From Curtobacterium sp. MCBA15_008 (GTDB lineage Bacteria; Actinomycetota; Actinomycetes; Actinomycetales; Microbacteriaceae), in the NCBI RefSeq assembly GCF_001865065.1, contig NZ_MJGN01000011.1, positions 82,037 to 146,036 on the forward strand: a stretch of 64,000 nt of DNA, given 5' to 3'. How positions within the stretch are numbered: the first letter of the stretch is position 1; each line of letters starts with the position of its first letter. Shown piece after piece: positions 17,592-26,024 of this stretch. The notes beneath the pieces were generated by a model, which saw nothing but the letters and a program-made list of their open reading frames with translations, ran no database searches and was not told the DNA's origin. A program made the position numbers and the translations under genes.

Positions 17592-17635
17592 AACAGATCG
17601 GTTCGGTTTGGTGCTGGTAACTGTACCGACCTGTT
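17592..17635. promoter_or_regulatory. TetR operator candidate between SDR and TetR genes
   Basis: AACAGATCGGTTC (17592-17604) and GTACCGACCTGTT (17623-17635) form an inverted repeat matching at 11 of 13 positions. The region between the divergent genes is only 67 bases, so a bound TetR dimer would block both promoters. Confidence 0.5.
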
Positions 17636-17650
17636 TGGTATTGTCAAACC

Positions 17651-18247
17651 ATGCCCGACCAGACCACTCCCTCGGCAGCACCACGGACCCGCCGCCGCCC
17701 CGCGTACGAACGCGCGGTCGCCACCGCGGACCGGCTGTTCTACGAACAGGGCATCCACGCGGTCGGGGTCGACCAGGTCGCGGCCGAGGCGGAGATCTCG
17801 AAGGCGAGTCTCTACACGCACTTCCGCACGAAGGACGACCTGGTGGTCGGGTACCTGCAGGGGCGGAGCCGGTCGTGGCAGGAGCACGTCGCGGCGGAGC
17901 TCCCCGGCCGCGCGGGAACGCCTCGCGAGCGGATCCTCGCGGTCTTCGACCTGCTCGGCGAGTGGTTCGACGAACCCGGGTACCGCGGCTGCCCGTTCAT
18001 CAACGTCGAGGCCGAGTACGGCGACGGACACCCGACCCACCAGGTGACGTTGGACCACCGCGCGTGGGTCCGCGAGCTCTTCGAGTCGCTCCTCACCGAG
18101 GCGGGCGACCCGGACCCGAGCACGTCGGCGCTCCCGTTGTGCGTGCTCTACGACGGTGCGATGGCGAGCGCGCAGGCCGATCCGTCGCGGCGGTGGGCTG
18201 CGGCCGCGCGATCGGCGGCGGCCCGGCTCACGGCCGCCACGGACTGA
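17651..18247 (+). CDS. TetR family transcriptional regulator
   Basis: This 198-residue regulator has the N-terminal TetR helix-turn-helix (QVAAEAEISKASLYTHFRTKD, split across about residues 41-62) and a helical ligand domain containing a GCPFINVEAEY segment seen in TetR proteins linked to small SDR enzymes. TATTGT stands six bases before the ATG with no Shine-Dalgarno sequence, consistent with a leaderless message. It is divergent from the SDR at 16840-17583, which is its likely target. Confidence 0.9.
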   Translation: MPDQTTPSAAPRTRRRPAYERAVATADRLFYEQGIHAVGVDQVAAEAEISKASLYTHFRTKDDLVVGYLQGRSRSWQEHVAAELPGRAGTPRERILAVFDLLGEWFDEPGYRGCPFINVEAEYGDGHPTHQVTLDHRAWVRELFESLLTEAGDPDPSTSALPLCVLYDGAMASAQADPSRRWAAAARSAAARLTAATD

Positions 18248-18265
18248 CCGTCGGTCGCCGTCCGG

Positions 18266-18427
18266 CTACTCCTGCGGGTCGGCGGGCTCGCCGCCCGAGT
18301 CGACGTCGCTGTCCTGTTCCGGGTCCTCGGTCGCGTTGCCGGTGGACGAGCCGTCGGGCAGGTCCTCCGTGTGCTCGCGCTGCTCGTCGATGGGCTCGCT
18401 CGAGCCGTTCGCTGCGGTGTCGCTCAT
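18266..18427 (-). CDS. Small acidic protein, 53 residues
   Basis: An ATG at 18427 opens a 53-codon frame rich in Asp, Glu, Ser and Gly, ending in PQE and a TAG stop. It contains no hydrophobic stretch and is probably disordered and strongly acidic. TAGCGT stands seven bases before the ATG, consistent with leaderless expression. No family is recognised. Similar short acidic proteins are common in actinobacteria, but a spurious frame cannot be excluded. Confidence 0.5.
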   Translation of the reverse strand: MSDTAANGSSEPIDEQREHTEDLPDGSSTGNATEDPEQDSDVDSGGEPADPQE

Positions 18428-18506
18428 GGCCCGGACGCTACGCGGACGGATCGAGGCGGCCGCTCAGGCGGGCGTGTGGCGGACGGGTGCGGACGCGGCC
18501 ACACGA

Positions 18507-18550
18507 CGGACGGGAGGCGCGGTGCCAGCTGGCACCGCGCCTCCAGTCCG
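18507..18550. terminator. Dispersed palindrome, copy B
   Basis: Arms 18507-18526 and 18531-18550 pair over 20 bases with one mismatch and an AGCT loop. It lies 13 bases beyond the putrescine oxidase stop and should end that operon. The left arm is identical to copy A and the right arm is identical to copy C. Confidence 0.75.
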
Positions 18551-18563
18551 GCTCGGTGAGCGT

Positions 18564-19931
18564 CTACCGCACCGCCGGCTGCGGCAGTGCGGCGAGGATC
18601 TCCGCGGCCGCTTCGCGGCCCATCCGGACCGCTCCGTCGACGTGCTGGTACCCGTGCCCGGCGAGGTCGCTCGACGCGAACCGGAGCGGACCGATGGCCG
18701 CACGCTGGTCGGCGCCGTACCGGACCAGTCCGCCCAGGTCGAAGCTCGCCGCGTAGGCGCCACGGGTCCACTCCTCGGTGCCCCAGTCGCTCTCGTAGTA
18801 GACGACGGGCCGGAGCGCCTCGTCGCCGTAGTAGTGCGCGAGCGAGGCGAGGACGCGAGCCTTGCGCTCCTCGACGGACAGCGCGAAGACGTCGTCGGCG
18901 TGCACGTCCGAGACGAAGCCGACGAGCGTGCCCTGCTCCTGCCCGTGCGAGGTGTTGTCGTACGCCTCGTGCACGAGCTCGTACGGGCTGAAGGCCGTGC
19001 CGGACAGCCCGGCACCCCGCCAGAACGGCCGGTCGTAGACGGCGTGCACCTTGATCACGAAGCCCATCGACAGGTGCTGGTGGAGCTGGTGCTGCCGACG
19101 GGGCAGCGGGGGCTCGTAGGAGATCCGCGAGTACAGGGGCGGCGGCACGGCGACGAGCGCCTGGCGTGCGTGGACCTCGATGCCGCCGTCGGCGATCGCG
19201 GTGACGCCCTCGTCGTCCCACCGCAGCGTCCGGACCGGCGCGTGCAGGTGCACGTCGTCACCGAGTCGTGCCGCGAGGCGCTCGGAGACCTGCTGCATCC
19301 CGCCGACCACGCGCTTGTCGAGGATGAAGTCGGCGTCGACGAGGTTCGAGAAACTGCCGGCCGACGCCGCCATCAGGAGCGCCTGCAGGGCCGAGAAGGC
19401 GTGGGCGGGCTTCGTCAGCATCGCACCGGCGATGAACAGCTCGACGTTGTCCGTCGCGACCCGGTCGTCGCTCAGCTCATGGAGCCACGCACGGAACGAC
19501 GTCTCGTCGAGACGCGCGGCCTCCGGAGCCTCCCACGGGCGTGCCGGGTCGACGGTCGCGACGTACTCGTCGACCACGCTGACGAGCCGCTCGATCTCGG
19601 TCGCGGTGGCCTCGGGAAGCGGGAAGATGTCGCCGGTGTACTCGGTGCGGGTGCCGTGCTCGTCGACGTAGACGCTGGAGCCCTCCCGGTAGCGGTCGTA
19701 CGTCTCGAGTCCCAGCTCGTCGAGGGTCTCGAGCAGCGCGGTCTGGTCCGGCGAGACCCACTGGCCGCCGATCTCGAGCGTGACGCCCTCGATGTCCTCG
19801 GTCCAGGTGCGGCCGCCGACCCGGTCGCGTGCCTCGAGCACGGCGACGGTCTTCCCCTCGGCGACCAGGCGCGCCGCGGCGGTGAGGCCGGTCACGCCGG
19901 CGCCGATGATGACGACGTCTCTCTCGGTCAT
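18564..19931 (-). CDS. puo: Putrescine oxidase (flavin amine oxidase)
   Basis: This 455-residue FAD enzyme should oxidise putrescine to 4-aminobutanal with hydrogen peroxide release. It has IIGAGVTGLTAAARL at the N-terminus, EARDRVGGRTWTED, a GGQWVSPDQ segment, and a C-terminal HGYQHVDGAVRMG closing the FAD site, much like actinobacterial putrescine oxidases. Its ATG overlaps the gabD stop by ATGA and palindrome B follows. It is the last gene of a gabT-gabD-puo operon, which joins the oxidase directly to GABA breakdown. The 4-aminobutanal dehydrogenase would be supplied by the ALDH at 2444 or one of the other two. Confidence 0.9.
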   Translation of the reverse strand: MTERDVVIIGAGVTGLTAAARLVAEGKTVAVLEARDRVGGRTWTEDIEGVTLEIGGQWVSPDQTALLETLDELGLETYDRYREGSSVYVDEHGTRTEYTGDIFPLPEATATEIERLVSVVDEYVATVDPARPWEAPEAARLDETSFRAWLHELSDDRVATDNVELFIAGAMLTKPAHAFSALQALLMAASAGSFSNLVDADFILDKRVVGGMQQVSERLAARLGDDVHLHAPVRTLRWDDEGVTAIADGGIEVHARQALVAVPPPLYSRISYEPPLPRRQHQLHQHLSMGFVIKVHAVYDRPFWRGAGLSGTAFSPYELVHEAYDNTSHGQEQGTLVGFVSDVHADDVFALSVEERKARVLASLAHYYGDEALRPVVYYESDWGTEEWTRGAYAASFDLGGLVRYGADQRAAIGPLRFASSDLAGHGYQHVDGAVRMGREAAAEILAALPQPAVR

Positions 19932-21508
19932 CGTGCTGCTCTCTGTCCTGTGCTGGTGCTGGCCGGGGGCCCGAACGGGTCCGGCGTCAGCGTGTACATG
20001 GTCTCGAGGTACTCGGCGATGCCCTCGCCGCCGCCCTCGCGGCCGAGGCCAGACTGCTTGACCCCGCCGAACGGTGCCGAGGCGTTCGAGACGACCCCGG
20101 CGTTGAGACCCAGCATGCCCGTCTCGAGCCGCTCGATGAGTCGCTGCCCACGCGCCGGGTCCGACGTGTACGCGTAATCGACGAGACCGTACTCGGTGTC
20201 GTTGGCGGCCGTCACCGCGTCGTCCTCGGTGCGGAAGGTGCTGATCGCCAGGACCGGCCCGAACAGCTCGTCGCGGAGCAGGGCGCTCCCCGGCTGCACG
20301 TCGGTCAGGACGGTCGGCGCGTAGAACGTGCCCGGTCCCTCGACGGGGTGGCCGCCGGTCCGGACCACCGCACCGCGCTCCACCGCGTCGGCGACCAGGC
20401 GGTGCACCTTGTCGACGGCACGGGCGTCGATGAGCGGACCGATGGCGACGCCGTCCTCGGTGCCGCGACCGACGGGCATGGCCGCGACGCGCTCGGTGAC
20501 CCGGCGGGCGAACTCCTCCGCGACGTCCTCGTGCACCAGGAAGCGGTTCGCCGCCGTGCAGGCCTGCCCGGTGTTCCGGAACTTGGCGAGCAGAGCACCA
20601 TCGACCGCCGCGTCCAGGTCGGCGTCCGCGAACACCAGGAACGGCGCGTTGCCGCCGAGCTCCATGCTCGTCCGGAGGACCGTGTCCGCCGCCTGCCGGA
20701 GCAGCGTCCGGCCGACCGGGGTCGATCCCGTGAAGGAGAGCTTGCGGAGCCGCGGGTCGGCGATCACCGGGCCGGACACGTCGGCGGCCCGCGTCGTCGG
20801 GACCACGTTGACGACGCCGGCCGGCACCCCGGCCTCGAGCAGCAGGTCCGCGAACAGCAGCGTCGTGAGCGGGGTCAGTTCGGCGGGCTTCACGACGACG
20901 GTGCACCCTGCGGCGAGCGCCGGGGCGACCTTGCGGGTGGCCATCGCGAGGGGGAAGTTCCAGGGGGTGATGAGGAACGCCGGCCCGACGGGCTTGTGGG
21001 TCACGATCGCCCGGCCGGTGCCCTCGGGGTTCGTGCCGTAGGACCCGCCGATCCGGACCGCCTCCTCGGAGAACCAGCGGAGGAACTCGCCGCCGTACGT
21101 CACCTCGCCCCGGGCCTCGGCGAGGGGCTTGCCCATCTCGAGCGTCATGAGGAGCGCGAACTCCTCACGGCGGTCCTGCAGCAGGTCGAAGGCCCGACGC
21201 AGGACCTCGGCGCGCTGCCGCGGAGGCGTGGCAGCCCACCCCTTTGCAGCTGCTTCCGCGGCGTCGAGTGCCTTGACACCGTCTTCGGGGGTTGCATCGG
21301 CGATGCGCAGGAGCGTCGCGCCGGTGGCCGGGTCGACGACGGGGAACGTGCCGCCGTCGGCCGCCGGTCGCCAGGCGCCACCGACCAGGAGGCCCGTGGG
21401 GACCCGGTCGAGGACGGCCTGTTCAGCGGCTGGTCCGGTGGCGTCGGGGACGCTCGGCCACCCGGTCGCCGTGTGCGTCGCGCTGGTCGCGGGGTGCGTC
21501 GCGGTCAT
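19928..21508 (-). CDS. gabD: Succinate-semialdehyde dehydrogenase
   Basis: This 526-residue ALDH of the GabD type has Cys317 (GQACTAANRF), Glu283 (MELGGNAPF) and TPWNFP. It oxidises succinate semialdehyde to succinate. The protein is about 40 residues longer than typical GabD at its N-terminus; the extra part is Ala/Thr/Pro-rich and the true start could be later, though the chosen ATG overlaps the gabT stop (ATGA). It lies between gabT and putrescine oxidase in one operon. Confidence 0.92.
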   Translation of the reverse strand: MTATHPATSATHTATGWPSVPDATGPAAEQAVLDRVPTGLLVGGAWRPAADGGTFPVVDPATGATLLRIADATPEDGVKALDAAEAAAKGWAATPPRQRAEVLRRAFDLLQDRREEFALLMTLEMGKPLAEARGEVTYGGEFLRWFSEEAVRIGGSYGTNPEGTGRAIVTHKPVGPAFLITPWNFPLAMATRKVAPALAAGCTVVVKPAELTPLTTLLFADLLLEAGVPAGVVNVVPTTRAADVSGPVIADPRLRKLSFTGSTPVGRTLLRQAADTVLRTSMELGGNAPFLVFADADLDAAVDGALLAKFRNTGQACTAANRFLVHEDVAEEFARRVTERVAAMPVGRGTEDGVAIGPLIDARAVDKVHRLVADAVERGAVVRTGGHPVEGPGTFYAPTVLTDVQPGSALLRDELFGPVLAISTFRTEDDAVTAANDTEYGLVDYAYTSDPARGQRLIERLETGMLGLNAGVVSNASAPFGGVKQSGLGREGGGEGIAEYLETMYTLTPDPFGPPASTSTGQRAAR

Positions 21509-22866
21509 GCGGTCGCCAGTCCTTCCAGGACGACGTCGAGGCCCTCGCGCAGCAGGTCGTCGTCGATCGCGAGCGGCGGCAGGAAGCGCACGACGTTGCC
21601 GTAGGTGCCGGCGGTCAACGCGATGACCCCGTGCTCGTAGGCGTGCCGGACGACCCGTCCGGTCAGCCCGGGGTCCGGGTCGCCGGTCGCCGGGTCCACC
21701 AGTTCCATCGCGACCATCGCGCCGCGACCACGCACGTCGCCGATGCGCGGGTCGCCCGACTGCGCGGTGCGGAGGGCCTGCAGGACGACGTCGCCGATCT
21801 CCCGCGCCCGCTCGACCAGGCCGTCGTGCTCGAAGGCGCCGATGGCGGCGAGCGCTGCGGCGCACGCGACGGGGTTGCCGCCGTACGTTCCGCCCAGACC
21901 CCCGACGTGCGCGGAGTCCATGATCTCGGCACGCCCGGTCACGGCGGACAGGGGCAGCCCACCGGCCATGCCCTTCGCCGTCGTCACGACGTCGGGGACG
22001 ATCCCCTCGTGCTCGCTGGCGAACATCGCACCGGTCCGGGCGAACCCGGTCTGCACCTCGTCGGCGATGAAGACGACGCCGTTCGCCGTGGTCCACTCGG
22101 ACAGGGCGGGGAGGAACCCGGGGGCCGGCACGACGAACCCGCCCTCGCCCTGGATCGGCTCGATGAGGACGGCCGCGGTGTTCGCCGCGCCGACCTGTTT
22201 CTCGATCTGGCTGATCGCACGCTTCGCCGCCTCGGGCCCGGAGAGGCCGTCGTGGAACGGGTAGGACATCGGCACGCGGTAGACCTCGGGGGCGAAGGGA
22301 CCGAAGCCGTCCTTGTACGGCTGGTTCTTCGCGGTCAGCGCCATCGTCAGGTTCGTCCGCCCGTGGTACGCGTGGTCGAACACCACGACGGCCTGCCGAC
22401 CGGTGTGCTTGCGCGCGATCTTCACGGCGTTCTCGACGGCTTCCGCGCCGGAGTTGAACAGGGCCGTCCGCTTCTCGTGGTCGCCGGGGGTCAGCCGGTT
22501 CAGGGCCTCGGCGACGGCGACGTACCCGTCGTAGGCCGCGATGGTGAAGCACGTGTGGGTGAAGGCGGCGACCTGCTCGGTCACGGCGGCCACCACCCCG
22601 GGGTGGGCGTTCCCGACGCTCGTCACGGCGATGCCGGAACCGAGGTCGACGAAGGAGTTGCCGTCCGCGTCGACGACCACGCCGCCACCGGCCGCGACGA
22701 CGGCGATCGGGACGGCCACACCGACGCCTGCGGCCACCGCGGCGGACTTCCGGGCGAAGAGCTCGCGGGATCGGGGGCCCGGCACCTCCGTGACGAGCCG
22801 CCGTTCCTGGGGCAGCGAGGGGCCGCCCGCAGCGGCGCTGGTCGTGGGTGCAGCGGTGGAGGACAT
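21505..22866 (-). CDS. gabT: 4-aminobutyrate aminotransferase
   Basis: This 453-residue class III aminotransferase transfers the amino group of GABA to 2-oxoglutarate, giving succinate semialdehyde. Lys298 (TTAKGMAGG) is the PLP lysine and Asp269 (IADEVQTGF) the ring aspartate; LIEPIQGEGG is typical of GabT. ATG 22866 has TACCAT six bases upstream and no Shine-Dalgarno, a leaderless arrangement. It leads the operon and is divergent from a PucR-type regulator 92 bases away. Confidence 0.93.
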   Translation of the reverse strand: MSSTAAPTTSAAAGGPSLPQERRLVTEVPGPRSRELFARKSAAVAAGVGVAVPIAVVAAGGGVVVDADGNSFVDLGSGIAVTSVGNAHPGVVAAVTEQVAAFTHTCFTIAAYDGYVAVAEALNRLTPGDHEKRTALFNSGAEAVENAVKIARKHTGRQAVVVFDHAYHGRTNLTMALTAKNQPYKDGFGPFAPEVYRVPMSYPFHDGLSGPEAAKRAISQIEKQVGAANTAAVLIEPIQGEGGFVVPAPGFLPALSEWTTANGVVFIADEVQTGFARTGAMFASEHEGIVPDVVTTAKGMAGGLPLSAVTGRAEIMDSAHVGGLGGTYGGNPVACAAALAAIGAFEHDGLVERAREIGDVVLQALRTAQSGDPRIGDVRGRGAMVAMELVDPATGDPDPGLTGRVVRHAYEHGVIALTAGTYGNVVRFLPPLAIDDDLLREGLDVVLEGLATA

Positions 22867-22958
22867 GCCGCGATGGTAGGAGGACGACCCCGCCACACCC
22901 ACTGTCCGCCGTGTACAGCGGCGGTGGTCACGATCGCCGCAGCGGATAGGGTTCCCCC
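22867..22958. promoter_or_regulatory. gabT/pucR divergent promoter region
   Basis: Both genes have a TANNNT hexamer six bases from the start codon (TACCAT on the minus strand at 22873-22878, TAGGGT at 22947-22952). In the middle, TGTACA (22912-22917) is flanked by CCGCC and GGCGG, a bulged dyad. The GTGTACA word is shared with the inverted repeat at 13771-13820. Confidence 0.45.
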
Positions 22959-24509
22959 ATGCCCGCGACGCTGCGCTCCCTGCTGCACCGAGTCGACCTG
23001 CACCTCCGGCTGCTCACCAGCGCCGACACGGACGCCCTCGACGCTCCGCTGTCCTGGCTGCACAGCTCCGACCTGGCCGACCCGACGCCGTTCCTGGCGG
23101 ACGGTCAGGGCCTCCTGACGACGGGCACGCAGTTCGGGGTCGACGCCGACGTCACCGAGGGGTTCGCCGACTCGTACGTCCGGCGGCTGCGGGAACGGGG
23201 TGTCGTCGCGCTCGGCTTCGGCACCGAGGTGGTCCGTGCGGGCACCCCGGCCGAGCTCGTCGACGCGTGCGAGGCGCAGGGACTCCCGCTGTTCGAGGTG
23301 CCCTACGAGACGTCGTTCATCGCCGTCGCCCAGGCCAACGCGGACGCCGTCGCCCGCGAGGCCAACGCACGGAACGCCTGGGCCCTCGCCGCCCAGCGCG
23401 CGATCTCCCTCGCCGCGATGCGACCGGACGGTCTCGGCGCCACCATCGCCGAGCTCTCCCGACAGCTCGACGGGTGGGTCGGGCTCTTCGACGTCTCCGG
23501 ACGACTGGACCGGGGGCACCCGGCCGACGGGGTCACGGGGTCGGACCTCGACCTCCTCCGGACCGAGTCCCTCCGGTTGCTCCGCGCCGGCCAGCGCGCG
23601 AGCCTGCCCGTGACGACCCGGCACCGCACCGGCTTCACGCTCCAGACCCTCGGCAGCGGCGGCCACCTGAGCGGGGTGCTGGCGATCGCGAACGGCGGTG
23701 CGCTCGACCGGGCCGGGCGTGAGGTCGTCACCGCCGTCATCGCCCTCGCCGGACTCGCTCTGCAGCAGAACCGCGAGCTCGCCCGCGCCCGGGGGCTCCT
23801 GCGGACCGGACTGCTCACGATGCTCTCCGTCGGCGACCCCGACGTCGTCGACACCACCTCCCGCGAGGTCTGGGGACCGCTCCCCGCCGAACCCGTCCGG
23901 ATCGCCGCCGTCGAGGTCCCCGACCAGGACCTCGACACCGTGGTCGACCTGCTCGAGCTCTGGGTACAGGACCGACCCGGGCACCTGTTCTTCGCCGTCG
24001 ACGACGCCCTCTTCCTCTGCGTCAGCGCCGACGACACGGCGATCGTCGACGAGCTCGTCTCCCGGTTCGACCTCCGCGCCGGGCTCTCCGACGGCGCCTC
24101 GTACCGGTCCTTCGGACGCGCGCGCACCGAGGCCGTGCAGGCCCTCGACCGCCGCCGCGAGGGCCGCCCCGGCACCACTGAGTTCGGCGACCTCGCACGG
24201 GAGGGCGTGCTCGCCCACCTGGCACACGTCGACGTCGACGCGGGTGCGGTCGCCCGGGCGTTCCTCGCCCCGCTGCGAGGACACGACCGAGAGGCGGGCA
24301 CCGACCTCACCCGGACCGTCCGCACCTGGCTCGAGCAGAACTGCGAGTACGACCGCACGGCGCAGGCACTCGGCGTCCACCGGCACACCGCACGTGCCCG
24401 GGTCGAGCACGCCGGGCGACTGCTCGACCGGGACCTGTCGGCCTTCGCGACCCGGGCCGACCTGTGGGCCGCGTTCGTGGTCGAGGGCGGCCCGGCGGGC
24501 GCCGAATAG
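22959..24509 (+). CDS. PucR family transcriptional regulator
   Basis: This 516-residue protein has an N-terminal PucR-like sensory domain (about residues 5-125), a central GGDEF-related region and a C-terminal PucR helix-turn-helix (LEQNCEYDRTAQALGVHRHT, about 460-480). Such regulators activate catabolic operons for purines, amines and GABA. It is divergent from gabT-gabD-puo, its most likely target. TAGGGT six bases before the ATG suggests a leaderless message. Confidence 0.9.
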   Translation: MPATLRSLLHRVDLHLRLLTSADTDALDAPLSWLHSSDLADPTPFLADGQGLLTTGTQFGVDADVTEGFADSYVRRLRERGVVALGFGTEVVRAGTPAELVDACEAQGLPLFEVPYETSFIAVAQANADAVAREANARNAWALAAQRAISLAAMRPDGLGATIAELSRQLDGWVGLFDVSGRLDRGHPADGVTGSDLDLLRTESLRLLRAGQRASLPVTTRHRTGFTLQTLGSGGHLSGVLAIANGGALDRAGREVVTAVIALAGLALQQNRELARARGLLRTGLLTMLSVGDPDVVDTTSREVWGPLPAEPVRIAAVEVPDQDLDTVVDLLELWVQDRPGHLFFAVDDALFLCVSADDTAIVDELVSRFDLRAGLSDGASYRSFGRARTEAVQALDRRREGRPGTTEFGDLAREGVLAHLAHVDVDAGAVARAFLAPLRGHDREAGTDLTRTVRTWLEQNCEYDRTAQALGVHRHTARARVEHAGRLLDRDLSAFATRADLWAAFVVEGGPAGAE

Positions 24510-24518
24510 GCTGACACC

Positions 24519-25136
24519 GTGCCGACGACCCCGGCCCGCCGGCGCCTCAGCCCGGCCGAACGCGAGGCCCAGATCACCGCGGCCGCGATCGAGGTCGCCC
24601 GCGCCGAGGGGCTCGCCGGCGTGACCCTCCGCGGGGTCGCTGCTGCCATCGGGGTCGCCCCGTCCCTCGTCGCCCACTACCGGCCGGCGATGGAGGAGCT
24701 GGTCGGCGAGACCTTCCGGACCGTCGCGAGCGCCGAGGTCGCCGAGGTCCGGTCGATCGTCACCGCCGTCGACGACCCCGTCGGGCAGCTCCGTGCCCTG
24801 CTGGCGTGCATCGCCGACCCCGAGCGCGACGACGTCGCGGCCCTCTGGGCGGACGCCTGGAGCATCGGTCGGACGAACCCGTCGCTGGCGACCGCGGCGC
24901 GTGACGTCATGGACGACTGGCAGCTCCTGGCGACCGCCGTGGTCGGCGCCGGGGTCCGCGACGGGGTCATGCGCGCCGAAGACCCCGACGAGGTCGGCCG
25001 GCTCCTGTTCGCCCTCGTCGACGCGACGAACGGGTACGCCCTCGTCGACCACCTGGACCGCCCGACCCGCGAGGGACTGGTCCGCACGACCATCGCCCGC
25101 GCGGTCGACCTCGACCCTGTGACCCTCGCCGGCTGA
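24519..25136 (+). CDS. TetR family regulator, BetI-like
   Basis: This 205-residue protein has the TetR helix-turn-helix (about residues 28-58, TLRGVAAAIGVAPSLVAHY) and a C-terminal domain like that of BetI. The GTG start is nine bases after the PucR stop; the stop TAG itself forms part of TAGGCT, six bases before the GTG. It may be read through from the PucR gene or from its own leaderless promoter. Its target is not evident. Confidence 0.87.
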   Translation: MPTTPARRRLSPAEREAQITAAAIEVARAEGLAGVTLRGVAAAIGVAPSLVAHYRPAMEELVGETFRTVASAEVAEVRSIVTAVDDPVGQLRALLACIADPERDDVAALWADAWSIGRTNPSLATAARDVMDDWQLLATAVVGAGVRDGVMRAEDPDEVGRLLFALVDATNGYALVDHLDRPTREGLVRTTIARAVDLDPVTLAG

Positions 25137-25160
25137 GCCTCGGGGCGCCCGGTGCTCCGC

Positions 25161-25364
25161 CTAGTGGTTCCCGCCATTCCGACGACGGTGCCGGATGGTG
25201 GTACCGACGTAACACCCGCCGACTCCGGCAGCGATGCCGACCGCGAACGAACCGACGATCTGGTTCGGCGTACCGATCGTCGCCGCGGAGACAGCGGCAC
25301 CAGCGATGATCAGGCCGACCGTGACGGCGATGGCGAACACGGGGTTGCCGAAGAGTTTCGTCAC
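25161..25364 (-). CDS. Small two-helix membrane protein
   Basis: This 67-residue protein starts at a GTG preceded by AAGGAGG. It has two hydrophobic segments (about residues 8-30 and 36-56) joined by GTPNQ and ends in a basic RHRRRNGG tail, so it is an integral membrane protein with a cytoplasmic basic end. No family is recognised. It is not obviously linked to the polyamine genes. Confidence 0.7.
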   Translation of the reverse strand: MTKLFGNPVFAIAVTVGLIIAGAAVSAATIGTPNQIVGSFAVGIAAGVGGCYVGTTIRHRRRNGGNH

Positions 25365-25522
25365 GATGACCTCCTTGTGCGGATCGGGGAGCTTCTCTGC
25401 CTCGCTTCCGCGACGCTAACGAAGCCGCCGTGAGACGTCAATACTTCACATACAGAAGAGAGAGTCAGGACGGTCGGTACGCTCGTGTCGTCGCACAGGG
25501 AGCGACGGGGAACGAGGCGTAC

Positions 25523-25936
25523 ATGACCACGACGGACGAACTCCGACGATCGCGACGGACCCGCCCGCGGGCGGTGACGGTCTCGATCGTGCTCTGGGCG
25601 GTGTGGCTCGTCGTCGGCGTGGTCTCGACCGTGGTCATCGCCACGCTCGGCTGGGGACTTCCCGGCTTCGGCGGGGTCGCGGCACTCGTGGTGTCGTTCG
25701 TCCTCTGGGCCCTCGTCGCGGCTGCGCTGCTGCAGCTCCTCCGCGGATCGGGAGCGGCACGCCTCGTCCTCGTCGTGATCGCGGCGTTCCGGGCCGCCCT
25801 GAGCATCACGACGGGCGGCATCTCGCTCGCGATGGTGCTGCTGTCGGTCGTGGCGGCGGTCCTGCTGTTCCTGCCCAGCGCCCGACCCTGGTTCCGACGC
25901 GGCGAGCGCGTCGTCCCCGACGAGCCGGCGAGCTGA
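25523..25936 (+). CDS. Small four-helix membrane protein
   Basis: This 137-residue protein has a basic head (RRSRRTRPR) and four hydrophobic segments (about 17-40, 48-72, 78-92 and 99-118), ending in a charged tail. GAGG precedes ATG 25523. It is not recognised beyond being an integral membrane protein of an actinobacterial type. It converges on the large surface protein gene, with palindrome C between. Confidence 0.7.
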   Translation: MTTTDELRRSRRTRPRAVTVSIVLWAVWLVVGVVSTVVIATLGWGLPGFGGVAALVVSFVLWALVAAALLQLLRGSGAARLVLVVIAAFRAALSITTGGISLAMVLLSVVAAVLLFLPSARPWFRRGERVVPDEPAS

Positions 25937-25957
25937 CGGCTCTGGGACAGACCACCT

Positions 25958-26005
25958 GACGGACTGGAGGCGCGGTGCCGGCTGGCACCGCGCCTCCAGT
26001 CCGTC
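25958..26005. terminator. Dispersed palindrome, copy C (longest)
   Basis: Arms 25958-25979 and 25984-26005 are perfect 22-base complements with a GGCT loop. It lies between the convergent membrane-protein gene (ends 25936) and surface-protein gene (ends 26025), so it should terminate both. Confidence 0.82.
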
Positions 26006-26024
26006 GACGGGTCAGGCCCTCGGA

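Noticed and set aside
24507..24518. Fusion of PucR and the following TetR regulator
   Set aside because: A TAG stop separates them and the GTG after it has its own -10-like hexamer; they are two proteins.
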